A stretch of 64,000 bases of DNA from Azospirillaceae bacterium (GCA_035645145.1 DASQNC010000025.1:310001-374000), one strand, 5' to 3'. Counted from the first letter of the stretch, positions 1-9,513 are shown. The notes: generated from the sequence alone by a model not told the origin. A program made the numbers and translations.

Positions 1-179
1 AGGTGGGATCCGCCCTGGAGATCGAGCCCGAGGCTGACGGTCCGTCCGGGAAGCCAGGACGGCAGCTGTTGAAGCGCGGCGCGCGTGTCGCGCCCCAACA
101 GGTTCGGCAGCGCATACAGAATCCCCAGCAGGGAGACTGCAATGACGAGGATGGTCTTCCAGCGCGGATACTGAAGCAT
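1..179 (-). CDS. secD: SecD, protein translocase subunit (partial, N-terminus only)
   Basis: The 59 visible residues begin MLQYPRWKTILVIAVSLLG, a single N-terminal transmembrane helix, and reach the SecD signature LGLDLQGGSHL at the window edge. SecD is an inner-membrane accessory of the SecYEG channel; with SecF it uses the proton gradient to help pull proteins into the periplasm. The ATG lies 16 bases after the yajC stop, the usual yajC-secD order. No strong Shine-Dalgarno precedes it, so translation may depend on yajC. The gene runs off the left end of the window. Confidence 0.93.
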   Translation of the reverse strand, partial: MLQYPRWKTILVIAVSLLGILYALPNLLGRDTRAALQQLPSWLPGRTVSLGLDLQGGSH

Positions 180-195
180 GGAGGAGGCGCCGTCT

Positions 196-639
196 TTACT
201 GCTGCTTGCCGCGGCCGAAGACCTTGATCAGGCCCGAACCGACTTTGGAAGCCGGGGGCGCGGCGGGCGTCGGCGCGGCGGGTTCCGCCGCGGCATCGTC
301 GCCCTTGCCGCCACCCTTGGCGGGCTCGGTCTTCGCCAGGACGGCCGAGATGGTCGGCTTCAGAATGCGCACGCGCACGCCTTCGGCGATCTCCACGGTC
401 ACCTCGTCGTCGGCACCGACCTTCACGACGGAGCCGACGATGCCGCCGCCCGTCACCACGCGGTCGCCCCGCCGCAGTGCTTCCAGCATTGCCTTGTGCT
501 CGCGCATCTTCTTCTGCTGCGGCCGCAGCAGAAGGAAATAGAAGACGACGAAGATCAGGAGCAGCGGCAGGAACTGCATGATCTCGACGCCCCCGGGGGC
601 GGCACCGGCGGCCTGTGCATAGGCGGTGGATACCAACAT
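196..639 (-). CDS. yajC: YajC, Sec translocon accessory protein
   Basis: A protein of 147 residues. One transmembrane helix lies near the N-terminus (MQFLPLLLIFVVFYFLLLRP), followed by the family motif RPQQKKMREH and the cytoplasmic domain with the GDRVVTGGGIVG turn. A Pro/Ala-rich low-complexity tail makes it longer than E. coli YajC (about 110 residues). YajC is part of the SecDF-YajC subcomplex of the inner membrane. The ATG at 639 was preferred over an in-frame TTG at 651, because GGAGACGAG sits just before the ATG and MLVSTAYAQ is the usual alphaproteobacterial N-terminus. It starts a yajC-secD operon, divergent from the DUF815 ATPase gene. Confidence 0.93.
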   Translation of the reverse strand: MLVSTAYAQAAGAAPGGVEIMQFLPLLLIFVVFYFLLLRPQQKKMREHKAMLEALRRGDRVVTGGGIVGSVVKVGADDEVTVEIAEGVRVRILKPTISAVLAKTEPAKGGGKGDDAAAEPAAPTPAAPPASKVGSGLIKVFGRGKQQ

Positions 640-841
640 TCTCGTCTCCAATGCGTGCGAACCCCGGCCTGGATATGGGGTCTGACGCTTGTCTCAAGGC
701 GGGCGGACTATAGCCATCCGGGCCCCGCTTGCAAATGCAACGCGACGGCCCGCCCCATCCAGGCCGCGGTTGCCGGAGGCGCGGCCTGTGGCTACGGTCG
801 CCGGACAACGCCGACGAAACCCGCCCAAAGTGCATCAACAG

Positions 842-1708
842 ATGACCGACGGTTCCAACACCGACCTGACGGTTCTTCTCTCCCGCATCGCCGACGCGCT
901 GGAGAGGATCGCCCCGCCCGCGCCGCGTCCGCCGACCCTCGAAGGGGCCGACGCGTTCGTCTGGCATTCGAACCCCGACCGTCTGGATTCGGTGGCCAGG
1001 GTGAACCGCGTCGAACTTGGGCTATTGCAGGGGGTCGAGCGGCAGCGGGATACCCTGCTGGAGAACACGCGCCGCTTTGCCGCCGGCCTGCCTGCCAACA
1101 ACGCGCTCCTTTGGGGTGCCCGTGGCATGGGCAAGAGTTCGCTGGTCAAGGCCGTGCATGCGCAGGTCTGCGAGGAACGCCCGGGATCCCTCGCCCTGGT
1201 CGAGATCGCGCGCGAGGACATTCCCGCGCTGCCCCGCCTTCTGGGCCATCTGCGCGCGCAACCGCGGCGCTGTGTCCTGTTCTGCGACGACCTGTCCTTC
1301 GCCGGCGAGGATGCGACCTACAAATCGTTGAAGGCCGTCCTGGACGGTGGCGTCGAGGGGCGGCCGGAGAACGTCGTCTTCTACGCCACCTCCAACCGCC
1401 GGCATCTGATGCCGCGCGAGATGATCGAGAACGAACGCTCGACGGCGATCAACCCGGCCGAGGCGATCGAGGAAAAGGTCAGCCTGTCCGACCGCTTCGG
1501 GTTGTGGCTGGGCTTCCACAACTGCGACCAGGACACCTTCTTCGCGATGGTCGAGGGCTATGCCGCGCGTTTCGGCCTGGACCTGCCGCCCGAGGAACTG
1601 CACGCGCAGGCGGTGGAATGGTCGGTGACCCGCGGCAGCCGATCGGGACGCGTTGCCTGGCAATTCATCCACGACCTGGCCGGGCGGCTGGGCAAGCGGC
1701 TGGCGTAG
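842..1708 (+). CDS. DUF815-family AAA-type ATPase
   Basis: A protein of 288 residues. It has a Walker A motif (GARGMGKSS), a Walker B-like segment (CVLFCDDLSF) and the family block VVFYATSNRRHLMPREM, followed by a sensor/arginine region (EKVSLSDRFGLWLGF). These place it in the DUF815 family of P-loop ATPases, whose cellular job is not established. The family is often found beside yajC in alphaproteobacteria, as here (divergent). The ATG at 842 fits the family N-terminus (short coiled lead LTVLLSRIADALERI). The frame stays open upstream to 689, but that stretch looks like non-coding promoter DNA. Confidence 0.85.
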   Translation: MTDGSNTDLTVLLSRIADALERIAPPAPRPPTLEGADAFVWHSNPDRLDSVARVNRVELGLLQGVERQRDTLLENTRRFAAGLPANNALLWGARGMGKSSLVKAVHAQVCEERPGSLALVEIAREDIPALPRLLGHLRAQPRRCVLFCDDLSFAGEDATYKSLKAVLDGGVEGRPENVVFYATSNRRHLMPREMIENERSTAINPAEAIEEKVSLSDRFGLWLGFHNCDQDTFFAMVEGYAARFGLDLPPEELHAQAVEWSVTRGSRSGRVAWQFIHDLAGRLGKRLA

Positions 1709-1748
1709 GGATCGGATCATCCCCCGCCGGGAAGCCGGTGCCGGACGG

Positions 1749-2948
1749 TCAGCTTGCCCGCTGACCGTCCATGTGCTCCATCGGATTGACCGCCCGGCTG
1801 CCGCGCCGGACCTCGAAGTGCAACTGGGGAGAGGTCACCCCGCCCGACTGTCCGACCGTTCCGATGGCCTGCCCCCGCGTGACGCGCTGGTTGCGCTCGA
1901 CCTTGATCTCGTCCAGGTGGGCATAGGCCGTCATCCAGCCGTCGGCGTGGCGGATCAGCACCAGGTTTCCGAACCCGCGCAGCTCGTTGCCGGCGTAGGC
2001 CACGACGCCGTTGTCCGCGGCGGCGACCGACGCGCCCGCGGGTGCCGCGATGTTGATGCCGTCGTTGTGCAGCCCGTCCGGCTTCGGGCCGTAGTCCGAA
2101 AGGATCTGGCCGCGCAACGGCCAGGCGAACCGCGTCCCGGCCCGTGCGGGTGCCGCGGGTGCCGCTGAAGCCGCGGTGTCCTGCCTGCCTCGTGTCGGCG
2201 GCTCGGACGACGGTGCCGCCTGCGGCACGCGGGCCGGCGGGTTGCTCTGCGCTGGCGCGGCCGCCGTCTCACGCGTGGGCGGCCTGGACGGCGTCGGTGG
2301 AGCGGCGAACGGCGAAGAGGTCGGCTGGGAAGACGCCTGGGGGGCGGGAGCCGGGGCCGTGGGCGCCGGAGTGGCGGGAACGGTCTCCACCCGGCTTGCC
2401 GAGGCGCGCGGCGGGGTGGACTGTGCGGGTGCCGAAGCCGCGCCCGAGGAGGGCACCACCTCGACCCGCGAGCGGGCGGCGCTGCGGGGCGTGACACCAC
2501 CGTCGGCCGGTGCCGAGGTGTCGGCGGACTGCACCTCCGGCCGGCTCCCCGACGGGATGCGCAGCACCTGTCCGGCACTCAGCCGGTAGGGCGCATCCAG
2601 GTTGTTGTAGCGCGCAAGCTCGGTGGTGCCGACGCCGAACTGGCGCGACAGGCCATAGAGCGTATCACCGCGCTGGACCGTGTACTGCTCGGGCGCGGGG
2701 ATCACCAGACGCAGCCCTTCGCGCAATTCGTAGGGCGGCTGCAGGTTGTTGGCGTCGATGAAATCCCGGACGGAAACGCCGTTCGTCCGCGCCAGCTCGT
2801 AGACGGTGTCGCCGGCACGGGCGGTGACCGATCGGCCGCGGACCGGTGTGTTCGCGTCCACCACGGTGACGGGTGCCGGCGTCTGGCGAGTGCCGCAGGC
2901 GGCCAGGAACACCGCCAGGACGAGCGGCAGGAAACGGAGTCGGGTCAA
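1749..2948 (-). CDS. nlpD: NlpD-like lipoprotein: two LysM repeats plus degenerate M23 (LytM) domain
   Basis: A predicted lipoprotein of 399 residues. A signal peptide ends in the lipobox LAAC (Cys18). Two LysM peptidoglycan-binding repeats follow (about 35-80 and 84-128, the second starting YTVQRGDTLYGLSRQFGV), then a long Pro/Ala/Ser linker, then a C-terminal LytM/M23 domain (about 275-395). The zinc-site motifs are altered: GLHNDGIN lacks the HxxxD spacing, and the LHFE motif is preceded by Gln instead of His. That pattern is typical of NlpD/EnvC-type activators, which switch on amidases during cell separation rather than cutting the wall themselves. The start is a TTG overlapping the pcm stop (TTGA), so translation is probably coupled. 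Confidence 0.85.
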   Translation of the reverse strand: MTRLRFLPLVLAVFLAACGTRQTPAPVTVVDANTPVRGRSVTARAGDTVYELARTNGVSVRDFIDANNLQPPYELREGLRLVIPAPEQYTVQRGDTLYGLSRQFGVGTTELARYNNLDAPYRLSAGQVLRIPSGSRPEVQSADTSAPADGGVTPRSAARSRVEVVPSSGAASAPAQSTPPRASASRVETVPATPAPTAPAPAPQASSQPTSSPFAAPPTPSRPPTRETAAAPAQSNPPARVPQAAPSSEPPTRGRQDTAASAAPAAPARAGTRFAWPLRGQILSDYGPKPDGLHNDGINIAAPAGASVAAADNGVVAYAGNELRGFGNLVLIRHADGWMTAYAHLDEIKVERNQRVTRGQAIGTVGQSGGVTSPQLHFEVRRGSRAVNPMEHMDGQRAS

Positions 2949-3604
2949 GGCTGCTTTCGCTCTGCTGCATCGGGCAGGTCTGGGAGGAGCGGAACAAAGC
3001 GGACGGGCCACAGATCCTCCCGCGCCAAGCCATCCTCGGTGCGCCGGAACCGCACGACCCGCTGGTCGCGCCGGTCCACCGCCAACGGAATGACCAGGAG
3101 ACCACCAATGGAGAGCTGGTCCGTCAAGTCCTTCGGCGGCTCGGTGCCCGCCGCCGCGGTGACAATGATGCGGTCGAAGGGGGCTTGCTCCGGCCACCCC
3201 CGGATTCCGTCGCCCCATTTGCTGGTGACGTTGTGGATCCGCAGGCTCTTCAGGCGCTGTTCCGCCTCCACCAGCAGCGGCCGGTGCCGCTCGATCGTGT
3301 AGACTCGGCGCGCCAGCTTGGCCAGGACCGCCGTCTGGTAGCCGGATCCCGTCCCGATCTCCAGGACCTTCATCCGGTCCTGCACCTCCAGCGCCTGCGT
3401 CATCAGCGCCACGATCAGCGGCTGGCTGATGGTCTGCCCCAACCCGATGGGCAGGGCCATGTCCTCGTAAGCCTGGTCGTGGAAGGTCGGCGGCAGGAAC
3501 GCCTCGCGCGGGATGCGCTCCAACGCCGACAGCACCGCAGTGTCGACCACCCCCGACCGGCGGAGGTGCATGATCAAACGGATTTTGCGTGCCTCGATCG
3601 TCAC
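2945..3604 (-). CDS. pcm: Protein-L-isoaspartate O-methyltransferase
   Basis: A protein of 219 residues. It is a SAM-dependent repair enzyme that methylates L-isoaspartyl residues in damaged proteins. The SAM-binding loop is VLEIGTGSGYQTAVLA, preceded by the family block LGQTISQPLIVALMTQ; the later IIVTAAAGTEPP motif is also diagnostic. The GTG start overlaps the surE stop as GTGA, and the stop overlaps the TTG of nlpD. This is the classic surE-pcm-nlpD order shared with many proteobacteria, here continuing upstream into serS and tat. Confidence 0.94.
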   Translation of the reverse strand: MTIEARKIRLIMHLRRSGVVDTAVLSALERIPREAFLPPTFHDQAYEDMALPIGLGQTISQPLIVALMTQALEVQDRMKVLEIGTGSGYQTAVLAKLARRVYTIERHRPLLVEAEQRLKSLRIHNVTSKWGDGIRGWPEQAPFDRIIVTAAAGTEPPKDLTDQLSIGGLLVIPLAVDRRDQRVVRFRRTEDGLAREDLWPVRFVPLLPDLPDAAERKQP

Positions 3605-4398
3605 GCCACCAGCCCGCGGGCAAAGGCATGCGCCATGGCCGGCACGCTGGGCGCATGGGTGTGGTCGAGGTGCAGCGGCGTGACCGCGATGCCGCCGTCG
3701 GCCACCACCTGCAGATCGGTGCCTGCCGGCATCGGGGCGCCCGTGTCCTCGCGCGCGCCGATCCAGAAATAGCGGCGGCCCCGCGGATCGACCCGCTCGT
3801 CCAACTGGTCCTGCAAGGAATGGCGCCCCTGTGGGACGACATGCACGCCGGTCACCTCGGCCGGTGTTCGCGCGGGAAAATTGACGTTCACCAGAACGCC
3901 GTCCGGCCACCCTGTCGCCCAGGCCGTCCGGATGACATCGGGCCCGTACCGTTCGACCGTGTCCCAGGCCGGCGGCACATCGGCCCGCAGGTCGAGGCTG
4001 AGCGCCATGGCGGGCACGCCGAGCAGCGTCGCCTCGATCGCGGCCGCGACCGTTCCGGAGTAGCTCACATCCTGCGCCAGGTTGGAGCCGTGGTTGACCC
4101 CCGACAACAGAAGGGCGGGCCGGCGGTCGCGCATCACGTGGCGGATGCCCAGGAGGGCGCAGTCCGTCGGCGTGCCGTCGACCGTGAAGCGGCGTTCGCC
4201 CACTTGGCGCAGCCGCAGCGGACGGTGGATGGTGAGCGAGTGGCTGGCCGCCGACTGCTCGGTCTCGGGCGCCACGACCCACACTTCCCCACCCAGGGCG
4301 AGGGCGATGCGTTCGAGCACCGCCAGCCCCTGCGAATGGATGCCGTCGTCATTGGCCAGGAGGATCGGCGCCCCACGAAGATCCGGGCGTTCAGCCAT
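3601..4398 (-). CDS. surE: 5'/3'-nucleotidase SurE
   Basis: A protein of 265 residues. SurE is a metal-dependent phosphatase acting on nucleoside 5'- and 3'-monophosphates. The N-terminal metal-binding motif [14 protein letters not shown], the [10 protein letters not shown] block and the [18 protein letters not shown] motif are all intact, supplying the conserved Asp-Asp, Ser and Asn metal ligands. The ATG at 4398 overlaps the serS stop by eight bases (ATGGCTGA), which favours it over an in-frame start further upstream inside serS. Confidence 0.94.
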   Translation of the reverse strand: MAERPDLRGAPILLANDDGIHSQGLAVLERIALALGGEVWVVAPETEQSAASHSLTIHRPLRLRQVGERRFTVDGTPTDCALLGIRHVMRDRRPALLLSGVNHGSNLAQDVSYSGTVAAAIEATLLGVPAMALSLDLRADVPPAWDTVERYGPDVIRTAWATGWPDGVLVNVNFPARTPAEVTGVHVVPQGRHSLQDQLDERVDPRGRRYFWIGAREDTGAPMPAGTDLQVVADGGIAVTPLHLDHTHAPSVPAMAHAFARGLVA

Positions 4399-5668
4399 CG
4401 CGCGAAATCCGTTCGATACCGCCCATGTAGGGCTTGAGCGCATCCGGGACGGCAATCGAGCCGTCGGGCTGCTGGTAATTTTCCATGACCGCGATAAGGC
4501 AGCGACCCACCGCCACGCCCGACCCGTTGAGGGTGTGCACGAAACGCGGCGGTTCCTTCGCCCCGCGGGGACGGCAACGGGCGTTCATGCGCCGCGCCTG
4601 GAAATCCCCGCAGTTGGAGCAGCTGGAAATCTCCCGATATGCCTTCTGCCCGGGCAGCCACACCTCGAGGTCGTAGGTCTTGCGCGATGCGAAGCCCATG
4701 TCGCCCGTGCACAGCAGCATGGTGCGGAACGGCAATTCCAGGCGCTTCAGCACCTCTTCGGCGCAACCGACCATGCGCTCGTGCTCCTCGGCCGAGCGTT
4801 CGGGCGCGCAGATCGAGACCAGCTCGATCTTGTGGAACTGGTGCTGGCGCAACATGCCACGGGTGTCGCGCCCGGCCGATCCCGCCTCGGACCGGAAGCA
4901 GGGCGTGAACGCGGTGAACCGCAGTGGCAGATCCTCGACGTCGAGGATCCCCTCCGCCACCAGATTGGTCAGGGGCACCTCGGCCGTCGGGATCAGCCAG
5001 TGGCCGGTGTTCGTCTGGAACATGTCCTCGGCGAACTTGGGCAGTTGGCCCACCCCGTAGACGGCCGGATCACGCACCATGTAGGGCGGGCTGATCTCGG
5101 CGTAGCCATGCTCGGTGGTGTGGAGGTCCAGCATGAACTGGGCGAGGGCACGTTCCAGACGCGCCAAGCCGTTGCGCAGCACCGTGAAGCGCGATCCGGA
5201 CAGCTTGGCGGCCGCCTCGAAGTCCATCAAGCCCAAGGCTTCGCCCAGCTCGAAGTGCTCCTTGGCCTGACCGGGCAGGCGCGGCTCGCCGAACCGGCGG
5301 ACTTCGACGTTGCCGGTCTCGTCGGGCCCCTCGGGCACATCGTCCTGCGGCAGATTGGGAATTCCAGCCAGGAGGCCGCTCAACTCCGCCTCGACGGCCG
5401 TCGCCTGCGACTCGCCTTCGGCGATGCGGTCCTTGAGTGCCGCCACTTCGGCCATCAACGGCCCGGCATCGGCGCCGGTGCGCTTGGCTTGGCCGATTTC
5501 CTTGGACAGCTCGTTGCGGCGCGACTGCGCATCCTGGACCGCGGTCAGCAACGCGCGGCGCTTGGCGTCCAATTCGAGGATCTGTGGCGAGGCCGGCGCA
5601 AGGCCACGGCGCCCGAGGGCGCGGTCGAACGCATCGGGGGTCTCGCGGATGGCGCGGAGGTCGTGCAT
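4391..5668 (-). CDS. serS: Seryl-tRNA synthetase
   Basis: A protein of 425 residues, normal for bacterial SerRS. The N-terminal half (about 1-105) is the long antiparallel coiled coil that grips the tRNA-Ser variable arm. The catalytic class II core has motif 2 around [20 protein letters not shown] and motif 3 around [20 protein letters not shown]. It charges tRNA-Ser in the cytoplasm; its substrate tRNA-Ser(UGA) lies in this window at 27244. It sits 84 bases after tatC in the same direction and is followed by surE with an eight-base overlap. Confidence 0.96.
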   Translation of the reverse strand: MHDLRAIRETPDAFDRALGRRGLAPASPQILELDAKRRALLTAVQDAQSRRNELSKEIGQAKRTGADAGPLMAEVAALKDRIAEGESQATAVEAELSGLLAGIPNLPQDDVPEGPDETGNVEVRRFGEPRLPGQAKEHFELGEALGLMDFEAAAKLSGSRFTVLRNGLARLERALAQFMLDLHTTEHGYAEISPPYMVRDPAVYGVGQLPKFAEDMFQTNTGHWLIPTAEVPLTNLVAEGILDVEDLPLRFTAFTPCFRSEAGSAGRDTRGMLRQHQFHKIELVSICAPERSAEEHERMVGCAEEVLKRLELPFRTMLLCTGDMGFASRKTYDLEVWLPGQKAYREISSCSNCGDFQARRMNARCRPRGAKEPPRFVHTLNGSGVAVGRCLIAVMENYQQPDGSIAVPDALKPYMGGIERISRDG

Positions 5669-5752
5669 GGGGGTGAAAGCGTTACGATGGAGGGCGGCCT
5701 GTGGTTATACGGCGCCCCAACGCCTCCGGTCTACTGCGGTGCGGGCCGGCGC

Positions 5753-6568
5753 TCAGATATCGCCGTCCGCCTCCTCGGCCGCATTGCGCGCCTTCTCGAT
5801 CCGGCGCGCGACGAGGATCGAAACCTCGTAGAGCAGCAGGAGCGGTATGGCGAGGCCGACCTGGCTGATGACGTCCGGCGGCGTCAGGACGGCGGCGACC
5901 ACGAACACCAGCACGATGGCATAGCGCCGCTTGGCCGCCAGCGCATCCGCCGACACGATGCCGGCCCGCGCCAGGAGCGTGAGCAGCACGGGCAACTGGA
6001 ACGCCACGCCGAAGGCGAAGATCAGCGCCATGGTCAGCGACAGGTATTCCGCCACCCGGGTTTCGGCGACGATCGCCATCGCGCCCGTCCCTTGCGTCTC
6101 GAAGCTCAGGAAGAAGGTGAGCGCGAGTGGCATGATGAAGAAATAGACCAACGCCGCGCCGAGCATGAACAGCACCGGCGTGGCGGCCAGGAACGGCAGG
6201 AAGGCCTTACGCTCATGCCGGTACAGGCCGGGTGCCACGAACTTCCAAAGCTGGTTGGCGACGATCGGGAACGACACCAGCGCCCCCGCCCAGAACGACA
6301 CCTTCACATAGGTGAAGAACGCCTCCTGCGGGGCGGTGAAGATCACCCGCCGGGTGTCCGGGTCGATGCCCAGGTTGGTGTAGGCGACCTGCAACGGGAC
6401 CAGCAGGACCTCGTAGATCTGACGCGAAAACGCGTAGCAGAGCAGGAACGAGCCGAACAACGCGGCCGCCGAATACATGAGGCGGTTGCGCAGCTCGATC
6501 AGATGATCGAGCAGCGGCATCCTGGCGTCGTCGAGTTCGTCGTGTTCCTGGTCCAAATGCGCGGTCAT
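5753..6568 (-). CDS. tatC: Twin-arginine translocase subunit TatC
   Basis: A protein of 271 residues with six predicted transmembrane helices. The N-terminal cytoplasmic motif MPLLDHLIELRNRLMYS is the TatC signal-peptide-binding region. The glutamate in the family block FTAPQEAFFTYVKVSF is also present. TatC with TatB recognises twin-arginine signal peptides and TatA forms the pore for folded proteins. The ATG lies four bases after the tatB stop, so tatA-tatB-tatC form one transcription unit. Confidence 0.95.
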   Translation of the reverse strand: MTAHLDQEHDELDDARMPLLDHLIELRNRLMYSAAALFGSFLLCYAFSRQIYEVLLVPLQVAYTNLGIDPDTRRVIFTAPQEAFFTYVKVSFWAGALVSFPIVANQLWKFVAPGLYRHERKAFLPFLAATPVLFMLGAALVYFFIMPLALTFFLSFETQGTGAMAIVAETRVAEYLSLTMALIFAFGVAFQLPVLLTLLARAGIVSADALAAKRRYAIVLVFVVAAVLTPPDVISQVGLAIPLLLLYEVSILVARRIEKARNAAEEADGDI

Positions 6569-6572
6569 GGCG

Positions 6573-7040
6573 TCAGGCCCCACCCGGCTTGCCGGCGACA
6601 TCGGGCAGGGCCGGGCCCGCCGCGTCCTCAAGACCCCGAACCGCCGGCTCCCCGACGGCCAAGGCGGTCGGAATGGAGGCGGGAGCGGATGCCACCACGG
6701 GGCCCGGTGCCGCAACGGACGGCTTCGGCATGGCCTCCGACCCGGTCAGGGACGGTGGGGTAAACGCATCGCGAATTGATCCGGTCGGATCGACGGTGTT
6801 TTCAATGTGCCGGCGAATGTTCACCGCGTCGGCGGCTTCGGTGGCCTTCTTGCGGATTTCCTCAAGCTCGGCTTCCCGGATCATGTCGTCGACATGGCCC
6901 TGGAACTCACGGGCCAGCATCCGGGCCTTGCCGACCCAACGGCCGACCGTGCGCAGTGCGAACGGCAGATCCTTGGGCCCGATGACGAAAAGCGCCACCA
7001 CCCCGATGACCAGCAGCTCATTCCAGCCGATGTCGAACAT
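6573..7040 (-). CDS. tatB: Sec-independent translocase subunit TatB
   Basis: A protein of 155 residues. It starts MFDIGWNELLVIGVVALFVIGP, the usual TatB transmembrane helix with the hinge GPKDLP, followed by an amphipathic helix (FALRTVGRWVGKARMLAREF) and a long Glu/Lys helix. The rest is a Pro/Ala-rich tail, probably disordered. It acts with TatC in substrate recognition at the inner membrane. It is placed between tatA (82-base gap) and tatC (four-base gap). Confidence 0.94.
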   Translation of the reverse strand: MFDIGWNELLVIGVVALFVIGPKDLPFALRTVGRWVGKARMLAREFQGHVDDMIREAELEEIRKKATEAADAVNIRRHIENTVDPTGSIRDAFTPPSLTGSEAMPKPSVAAPGPVVASAPASIPTALAVGEPAVRGLEDAAGPALPDVAGKPGGA

Positions 7041-7122
7041 GCCGCGGGATCACGGTTTCCTGGAAACACGGGCGGTCGCGACAAAGCCGCATCCGCCCAT
7101 TGGAACGATCAGCTTGGCGTGA

Positions 7123-7401
7123 TCAGCCGCGGGCGGTCTCGGCCGGGCGCGAAGCGGTGGTCGCGGATGCCGAGGCATCGGTCGTCGCAACCGCCGGTCC
7201 CGGGTTCGCGGGCGATGCCGCCTCGTGCACGACCTGGCGGGGAGTCTCCGCCTGCGCGGCGTCCTCGTCCTTCAGGCCCGCCTTGAAGTTCTTGATACCC
7301 TTGGCAAGGTCGCCGGCGACCTTGGGCAGCTTTCCAGCGCCGAAGACCAGCAGGACAATCACCAGGACGACCAGCCAATGCCAGATGCTCGTCAGACCCA
7401 T
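7123..7401 (-). CDS. tatA: Sec-independent translocase subunit TatA
   Basis: A protein of 92 residues. The N-terminal helix [22 protein letters not shown] ends in the FGAGKLP hinge and is followed by the amphipathic helix [19 protein letters not shown], both diagnostic for TatA. The acidic/Thr/Ala tail is poorly conserved. The ATG at 7401 is used rather than a longer in-frame reading, because MGLTSIWHW is the family N-terminus. TatA oligomers form the translocation path for folded proteins. First gene of tatABC. Confidence 0.94.
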   Translation of the reverse strand: MGLTSIWHWLVVLVIVLLVFGAGKLPKVAGDLAKGIKNFKAGLKDEDAAQAETPRQVVHEAASPANPGPAVATTDASASATTASRPAETARG

Positions 7402-7498
7402 GGCCCTATTCCCTCCCAGACCGCCACTCGACCGGCGGCGCACTATTGCAGAACACCCCTGCCCCCGCAATGCCGGGCGGGCGGAGCCTTCGAGTCAT

Positions 7499-8728
7499 TC
7501 AATTGGTGGTGCCGACGCCGAAAACAAAGGCGTGGCGCTGATCCAGCTCGACCGCCACGTGGCTCTGCTCCGGCGGAAGATAGAGGCCGGGAACCCTGGC
7601 ATGCAGGTGAATGGACCCGCCCCGCCCGTCCGGCAACGACAGGTGGACGAGGCTGGTGCGCCCCAACAGCCGCGCCGCCTCCACCCGCGCCAGTGTCGGC
7701 GGCTTGCTCAACGTCTCGTTGGGCGCCGTGATCGCGAGCCCTTCCGGGCGGATCAGCACTTCGACCGCCCCGCCTTCGAGCATCCGGGGGGCGTGCAACC
7801 GGCCGAGCGGCGTTGCCACGTGGCCGCCGAGCACCGTCCCCGACAGGCGGTTCACCTCGCCGAAGAACGAGGCGGCGAAGGCGTCCGCCGGGCGGGTGTA
7901 AAGTTCCGCCGGCGTTCCCACCTGCACCAGCCGCCCGGCCCGCATCAGCGCGATACGGTCGGCCAGGAACATGGCCTCCTCGGGATCGTGGGTGACCAGC
8001 AGCGTGGCGGCGCCCGCCTTCTTCAACACGTGCAGCGTTTCGTCCCGCACCTTTTCCCGAAGGCGCGTGTCCAGGCCCGAGAACGGCTCGTCGAGCAGGA
8101 GGACCGCCGGCTCCGGCGCCAGCGCGCGGGCCAATGCCACCCGCTGCTGCTGCCCGCCGGACAGGGCATGGGGAAAGGCGGAGGCGTAGTCCGCCATGCC
8201 CACCTGATCCAGACAGACCATGGCCCGTTTGGTCCGGGCGGCCGCAGGCAGGCGCCAGAGCCCGAAACGGACATTGTCCAGCACGGACAGGTGCGGAAAC
8301 AGCGCGTAGTCCTGGAAGACGATGCCGATGCCGCGCTTTTCGGGGGGCTCCGGTCGGACGGAACCGGCCGATCCCCGCGCCGCGACAACCCGGCCATCGA
8401 TCCGGATTTCCCCGGATTGCAGTTCCTCGAGCCCGGCGGCCAGACGAAGTAGGGTGGATTTGCCGCAGCCGGACGGGCCGACCAGGCACACGATCTCGCC
8501 CGGTGCGACCGACAAGGACACGTCCTCGACAGCGAATGCGCGCCCGTACCGGTGCGCCACCCCCGCCATTCCGAGCACCTCCCCGACCGGCCATTCCGCC
8601 GTGGGTTCGGGTGCCCGCAGATCGTCCGGCACGGTTCCGGGCGCAGACCAACGGGCCACGCGCCCTTGCAGGGGCGATGGCGGGTGCGGCGGGGGCGCGG
8701 AAGGTGGGGCGAACGGCAATTCGGTCAT
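7499..8728 (-). CDS. ABC transporter ATP-binding protein, FbpC/PotA type (iron or polyamine class), orphan
   Basis: A protein of 409 residues. After a Pro-rich lead of about 50 residues it has Walker A (GPSGCGKST), Q-loop (VFQDYALFPHLSVLDNV), signature (LSGGQQQRVALARAL), Walker B (VLLLDEPFSGLD) and the switch His (LLVTHDPEEAMF). A C-terminal TOBE-like domain carries the VLIRPEG motif. This is the CUT1/iron/spermidine ATPase class; FbpC-like ferric uptake is the closest guess, but the substrate cannot be read from the ATPase. No permease or binding protein lies next to it. It sits between scpB and tatA in the same direction, with gaps of 91 and 97 bases. Confidence 0.8.
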   Translation of the reverse strand: MTELPFAPPSAPPPHPPSPLQGRVARWSAPGTVPDDLRAPEPTAEWPVGEVLGMAGVAHRYGRAFAVEDVSLSVAPGEIVCLVGPSGCGKSTLLRLAAGLEELQSGEIRIDGRVVAARGSAGSVRPEPPEKRGIGIVFQDYALFPHLSVLDNVRFGLWRLPAAARTKRAMVCLDQVGMADYASAFPHALSGGQQQRVALARALAPEPAVLLLDEPFSGLDTRLREKVRDETLHVLKKAGAATLLVTHDPEEAMFLADRIALMRAGRLVQVGTPAELYTRPADAFAASFFGEVNRLSGTVLGGHVATPLGRLHAPRMLEGGAVEVLIRPEGLAITAPNETLSKPPTLARVEAARLLGRTSLVHLSLPDGRGGSIHLHARVPGLYLPPEQSHVAVELDQRHAFVFGVGTTN

Positions 8729-8819
8729 GATCGTGCAACGGAGCCGCGGCGGGCGCACTGTGGACCAGCGTGCCCTACCTTGCAAATGGTTCTCAACCGC
8801 ACGGGTTCAGGGCAAAACA

Positions 8820-9509
8820 TCATCCCGGAACGCCCGCGGCGATCTCCATATCCGCGCCCACCTCTTCGGCATCGTATCCGCCCGCATCGCCCGCGTCCGA
8901 TCCGTCCCCGCCAGATCCATCCTCGTCTGACCCGTCTTCGTCCGCGGCGCCGGATCCCGCCACGTTCGGCAACACCTGGCGGGCATCCAACAGGCCAACC
9001 GCGCGCAACTCGTCGATCCCGGGCAGATCGCGCAGCGACGCCAGGCCGAAATGGTGCAGGAACGCCTCGGTGGTGACCCAGGTGAGCGGCCGCCCCGGTA
9101 CATCGCGCCGGCGCCCCGGTTTGACCCAGCCCACATCCATCAATAGGTCGAGGGTGCCCTTGCTCGTCGCCACGCCGCGGATGGACTCGATCTCGGCGCG
9201 GGTGACGGGCTGGTGATAGGCCACGATGGTCAGCGTCTCCAACGCCGCGCGGGACAGTTTGCGCTGAACCTCGACGGGGGTGTTCACCGCCAGGGCAAGG
9301 TCGGGCGCCGTCCGGAACCCCCATTTGCCGGCCGTCTCGACGAGATGCACGCCACGGCTGGCGTAGTGCTGCTGCAACTCGATCAGCAGCCGGCGCACAT
9401 CGACGCCCCCACCCAGCCTGGAGCCCAGCTCCTCGACCGAAACGGGCGCGGCGGCCGCGAACAGCACGGCCTCGACCAAGCGCAGGTGGTTGAACTCCGC
9501 CTCGTCCAT
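8820..9509 (-). CDS. scpB: Segregation and condensation protein ScpB
   Basis: A protein of 229 residues. Two winged-helix domains are visible; the family block LSRAALETLTIVAYHQPVTR followed by EIESIRGVATSKGTLDLL is diagnostic of ScpB. The C-terminal 40 residues are acidic and Gly/Asp-rich and probably disordered. ScpB dimers bind ScpA to complete the Smc condensin that organises and segregates the chromosome. The ATG lies four bases after the scpA stop, so the two are co-translated. Confidence 0.92.
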   Translation of the reverse strand: MDEAEFNHLRLVEAVLFAAAAPVSVEELGSRLGGGVDVRRLLIELQQHYASRGVHLVETAGKWGFRTAPDLALAVNTPVEVQRKLSRAALETLTIVAYHQPVTRAEIESIRGVATSKGTLDLLMDVGWVKPGRRRDVPGRPLTWVTTEAFLHHFGLASLRDLPGIDELRAVGLLDARQVLPNVAGSGAADEDGSDEDGSGGDGSDAGDAGGYDAEEVGADMEIAAGVPG

Positions 9510-9513
9510 CGCC

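Noticed and set aside
4082-6763. A long plus-strand open frame opposite surE, serS and tatC
   Set aside because: Same reason: no motif, unnatural composition, and the genes on the other strand are certain.
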